Below are positions 33,970-35,979 of a stretch of DNA of 35,979 nt, piece after piece. Position 1 is the first letter of the stretch. Every line of letters starts with the position of its first letter. The DNA is from an uncultured Rubritalea sp. (GTDB lineage: Bacteria; Verrucomicrobiota; Verrucomicrobiia; Verrucomicrobiales; Akkermansiaceae), in the NCBI GenBank assembly GCA_937981665.1, contig CALJOJ010000002.1, forward strand, positions 1 to 35,979, read 5' to 3'. A model generated the notes under the pieces. The model saw only the letters and a program-made list of their open reading frames with translations. It ran no database searches and was not told where the DNA came from. Position numbers and translations under genes: made by a program.

Positions 33970-35760
33970 ATGATAAAAACAATACTATACTTCACACTTA
34001 GCGCATTTGGTTATATCACCGCCATGGGAGCGACTCCACCTAACATCGTTTTTGTGATCACCGATGACCAAGGCTACGGAGACCTTTCTTGCCACGGAAA
34101 TCCTGTCCTCAAAACTCCTCACCTAGACAAGCTTCACGCTGAGTCACTCCGCCTCACTGACTACCACGTTTCCCCTACCTGCACACCTACACGCGCAGCG
34201 CTCTTGACTGGTAGATTTACGAACAGAACCGGAGCATGGCACACCATCATGGGCCGCTCACTCTTGCGTACGAATGAAACCACCATAGCTAACTATCTAA
34301 CAGATGCTGGCTACGTTACTGGCATCTTTGGAAAATGGCATCTTGGAGATAGCTATCCGTACCAACCTGAGTACCGTGGATTTCAGAAAACTTACACCCA
34401 CGGCGGAGGCGGAATCGGCCAGACTCCTGACGTCTGGGATAATTCGTATTTCAACGACACCTACCATGAAGACGGTAAACTCGTAAAAGCTGAAGGCTTC
34501 TGCACTGACGTATTTTTTAATGCAGCCATCGAGTTCATCGAAGAACAACACACTGCTAAGAAGCCATTTTTCGCCTACATCGCTACCAATGCTCCGCACG
34601 GACCATTCCACGCTCCACAGAAATACATCGACGTTTATAAAGACCTAGAAGGTGACCTCCCTCCCTTCTTCGGCATGATCGCGAACATTGATGACAACGT
34701 CGGCAAAATACGCGCCAAGCTAACTGAAATAGGAGCAGCAGATAACACCCTCTTCATCTTCACTACCGATAACGGCTCAGTCCGCGGGATGAAAGTTCAC
34801 AATGCTAATATGTCTGGAGGAAAAGGGAGTAACTTAGAAGGTGGTCACCGCGTACCGTTCTTCTTTCACTGGCCTAGCAAAGGCTGGAACACAGGCAGAG
34901 ACATCGCCCAGCTATCCGCTCATATCGACGTCCTACCTACTCTTGCTGAAGCATGCGGGTTCGAACTCAAGAATACACTTCCTATTGACGGAGTCTCACT
35001 CATCCCTCTGCTAGAAAACGCAGACGCTAAGGACTGGCCAGAGCGCACTATCGTCACCGACTCGCAGCGCATTGTTGATCCTAAAAAATGGAAAGACAGC
35101 TCTACCATGACGCAAGACTGGAGACTACTCAATGGTAAAAAACTCTATCAGATATCTACTGATCCAGGTCAAAAAAATGACCTCGCGGCTAAATATCCTG
35201 AGCGCGTAGAAACCATGCGTAAAAGCTATGAAGCGTGGTGGGACAGTATGAAGGAATCATTCGCTGAAGGTGCACCTTACCACCTCGGAGATAATCCTAA
35301 ACCCCTCGCTCTCACAGCCCATGACCTCGTAGGCACTGGTGGCACAGCATCTGTAGCATGGAACCAAGGCTATATTCGTAAAGGTACTCTCACAGGAATC
35401 AACAAAGACGGGGCAGCCTATTGGCAGCTCAAAGTCACCAAGGCAGCTGAGTACACATTTAAACTCTCACGCTACCCACTCGCAACCGGTCTCGCGCTAA
35501 ATGCATCAGCACCAGTTGGCGAACAAGTCCCGGGAACCAGCCCAGCATTCCGCACCATACCAGCACGTGCTATCGATATAAGCGCAGGAAAAATCTTACT
35601 TAACGGTAAAGAAATCACTACTGGTATAGCGGACCCAACGAAGCCATTCATGACCCTAACAGCTCAACTACCTGAAGGTACGCATCAGCTATCAGCAGTC
35701 TTCAACACTCCAGACGGCCCACACACAGCATACTACCTCAGCATAGAAGCAACTAAATAA
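33970..35760 (+). CDS. secreted formylglycine-dependent sulfatase
   Basis: The 596-residue product starts at ATG 33970, which places the signal peptide (about 1-20) at the N-terminus. The frame from 33874 would put 32 polar residues ahead of it. The sulfatase core follows: metal-binding Asp32/Asp33 in FVITDDQGYGDLSCHG, and the formylglycine signature CTPTR with Cys71, which needs the maturation enzyme. FGKWHLGD and TTDNGS are also there. The C-terminal part (from about 440) is a beta-sandwich that may bind carbohydrate. Substrate is unknown; sulfated algal polysaccharides are likely for this phylum. No matching glycosidase is next to it. Confidence 0.93.
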   Translation: MIKTILYFTLSAFGYITAMGATPPNIVFVITDDQGYGDLSCHGNPVLKTPHLDKLHAESLRLTDYHVSPTCTPTRAALLTGRFTNRTGAWHTIMGRSLLRTNETTIANYLTDAGYVTGIFGKWHLGDSYPYQPEYRGFQKTYTHGGGGIGQTPDVWDNSYFNDTYHEDGKLVKAEGFCTDVFFNAAIEFIEEQHTAKKPFFAYIATNAPHGPFHAPQKYIDVYKDLEGDLPPFFGMIANIDDNVGKIRAKLTEIGAADNTLFIFTTDNGSVRGMKVHNANMSGGKGSNLEGGHRVPFFFHWPSKGWNTGRDIAQLSAHIDVLPTLAEACGFELKNTLPIDGVSLIPLLENADAKDWPERTIVTDSQRIVDPKKWKDSSTMTQDWRLLNGKKLYQISTDPGQKNDLAAKYPERVETMRKSYEAWWDSMKESFAEGAPYHLGDNPKPLALTAHDLVGTGGTASVAWNQGYIRKGTLTGINKDGAAYWQLKVTKAAEYTFKLSRYPLATGLALNASAPVGEQVPGTSPAFRTIPARAIDISAGKILLNGKEITTGIADPTKPFMTLTAQLPEGTHQLSAVFNTPDGPHTAYYLSIEATK

Positions 35761-35780
35761 TAATAAGCGATCAAATTCCT

Positions 35781-35813
35781 AAGCCTTACCTCTCTTGAGG
35801 TAAGGCTTTTTTT
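35781..35813 (+). terminator. terminator of the sulfatase gene
   Basis: AAGCCTTACCTC-TCTT-GAGGTAAGGCTT is a perfect 12-bp stem followed by TTTTTATT. It starts 21 bases past the stop codon. There is no T-run on the minus strand. Confidence 0.9.
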
Positions 35814-35840
35814 ATTCCACATCTAACTTATCTAGAGCAT

Positions 35841-35979
35841 ATCGAGTAGGGAGTGAGGTCACCCTCACTTCCCTCTCACACCACCTGCCATACGGTTCCG
35901 TAGCAAGGCGGTTCACAGCAGAGCTAGCTGTTCAGCGTATCTTGTCTCATTTTGCAGATTTAGTAACATTTTATGATCA
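35841..35979 (-). mobile_element. 3' end of a group II intron, truncated by the window edge
   Basis: Read on the minus strand, the last bases hold GAACCGCC and GGTGGTGTGAG, pairing as a domain V lower stem (ACCGCC with GGTGGT). Between them is an upper hairpin with TACG-GAAC-CGTA. A perfect AGTGAGG/CCTCACT hairpin with loop GTGA (domain VI-like) follows, and CCCTACTCGAT closes the intron. This layout is typical of bacterial group II introns. Its 5' part and maturase/reverse transcriptase lie beyond base 35979. The splice junction would be at about 35841, right after the sulfatase terminator on the other strand. Confidence 0.7.

Noticed and set aside
1..35979. CRISPR array, prophage or toxin-antitoxin pair
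   Set aside because: No regularly spaced repeats, phage structural genes or paired small toxin/antitoxin frames were seen. The direct repeats present are short and explained above.
35821..35979. protein-coding frame at the right edge
   Set aside because: The sequence folds as the group II intron 3' end. The open frames here are short and fall inside that RNA structure, although the intron's own protein may end just beyond the window.

Overview
The window looks like the chromosome of a Verrucomicrobiota bacterium, probably a marine or sediment heterotroph of the Verrucomicrobiales. The taxon is inferred from gene content, since no rRNA gene is present. Supporting signs are a secreted formylglycine sulfatase, a ThuA-like protein next to a secreted c-type cytochrome/propeller protein, an SHD1-like domain fused to a hydrolase, moderate GC content, weak Shine-Dalgarno signals, and an mre operon that carries an RNase E/G gene. 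Most of the window is ordinary chromosome with compact operons and clear hairpin terminators. Mobile DNA is limited to a decayed IS5-type element with a MITE-like relative (18.3-21.3 kb) and the 3' end of a group II intron at the right edge.

Layout. 1-5.6 kb: the tail of a gene entering from the left, a tandem pair of small paralogous membrane proteins (minus), purU (plus), a decayed small secreted-protein gene, then a thuA-like/cytochrome pair (minus). 5.7-10 kb: mcsA-mcsB-clpC (minus), a complete arginine-phosphorylation/AAA+ unfoldase operon without ctsR. 10-17.2 kb: a secreted double-HMA metal-binding protein, an esterase-like hydrolase, selO, gnd, an SHD1-hydrolase and pgsA. 17.2-21.3 kb: a 44-codon gene, two small heat-shock protein genes behind a near-consensus sigma-54 promoter, a divergent Hsp33, a PDZ protein and transposon debris. 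21.5-25.4 kb: transketolase plus a small gene, tRNA-Leu(UAG), and a DNA polymerase III delta'-like gene. 25.6-32.5 kb: the cell-shape operon mreB-mreC-mreD-mrdA followed by rng and a basic membrane protein. 32.5-36 kb: a small acidic protein, a WG-repeat protein, a sulfatase and the intron end.

Working together. Protein quality control is over-represented: McsA/McsB/ClpC (pArg-marked degradation), two Hsp20 holdases, a redox-switched Hsp33, and SelO, a redox-linked protein AMPylator. MreBCD and PBP2 form the elongation machinery, and the RNase may be transcribed with them. Gnd and Tkt are both pentose-phosphate enzymes but are not adjacent.

The points most worth a second look are the sigma-54 promoter with an upstream inverted repeat in front of the hsp20 pair, the divergent Hsp33, the double HMA protein with a repeated Cys-His motif, the mcs-clp operon outside Firmicutes, and the basic membrane protein behind rng. 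I found no CRISPR array, prophage or obvious defence island. Nothing in the window can be called a wholly new system on sequence alone.
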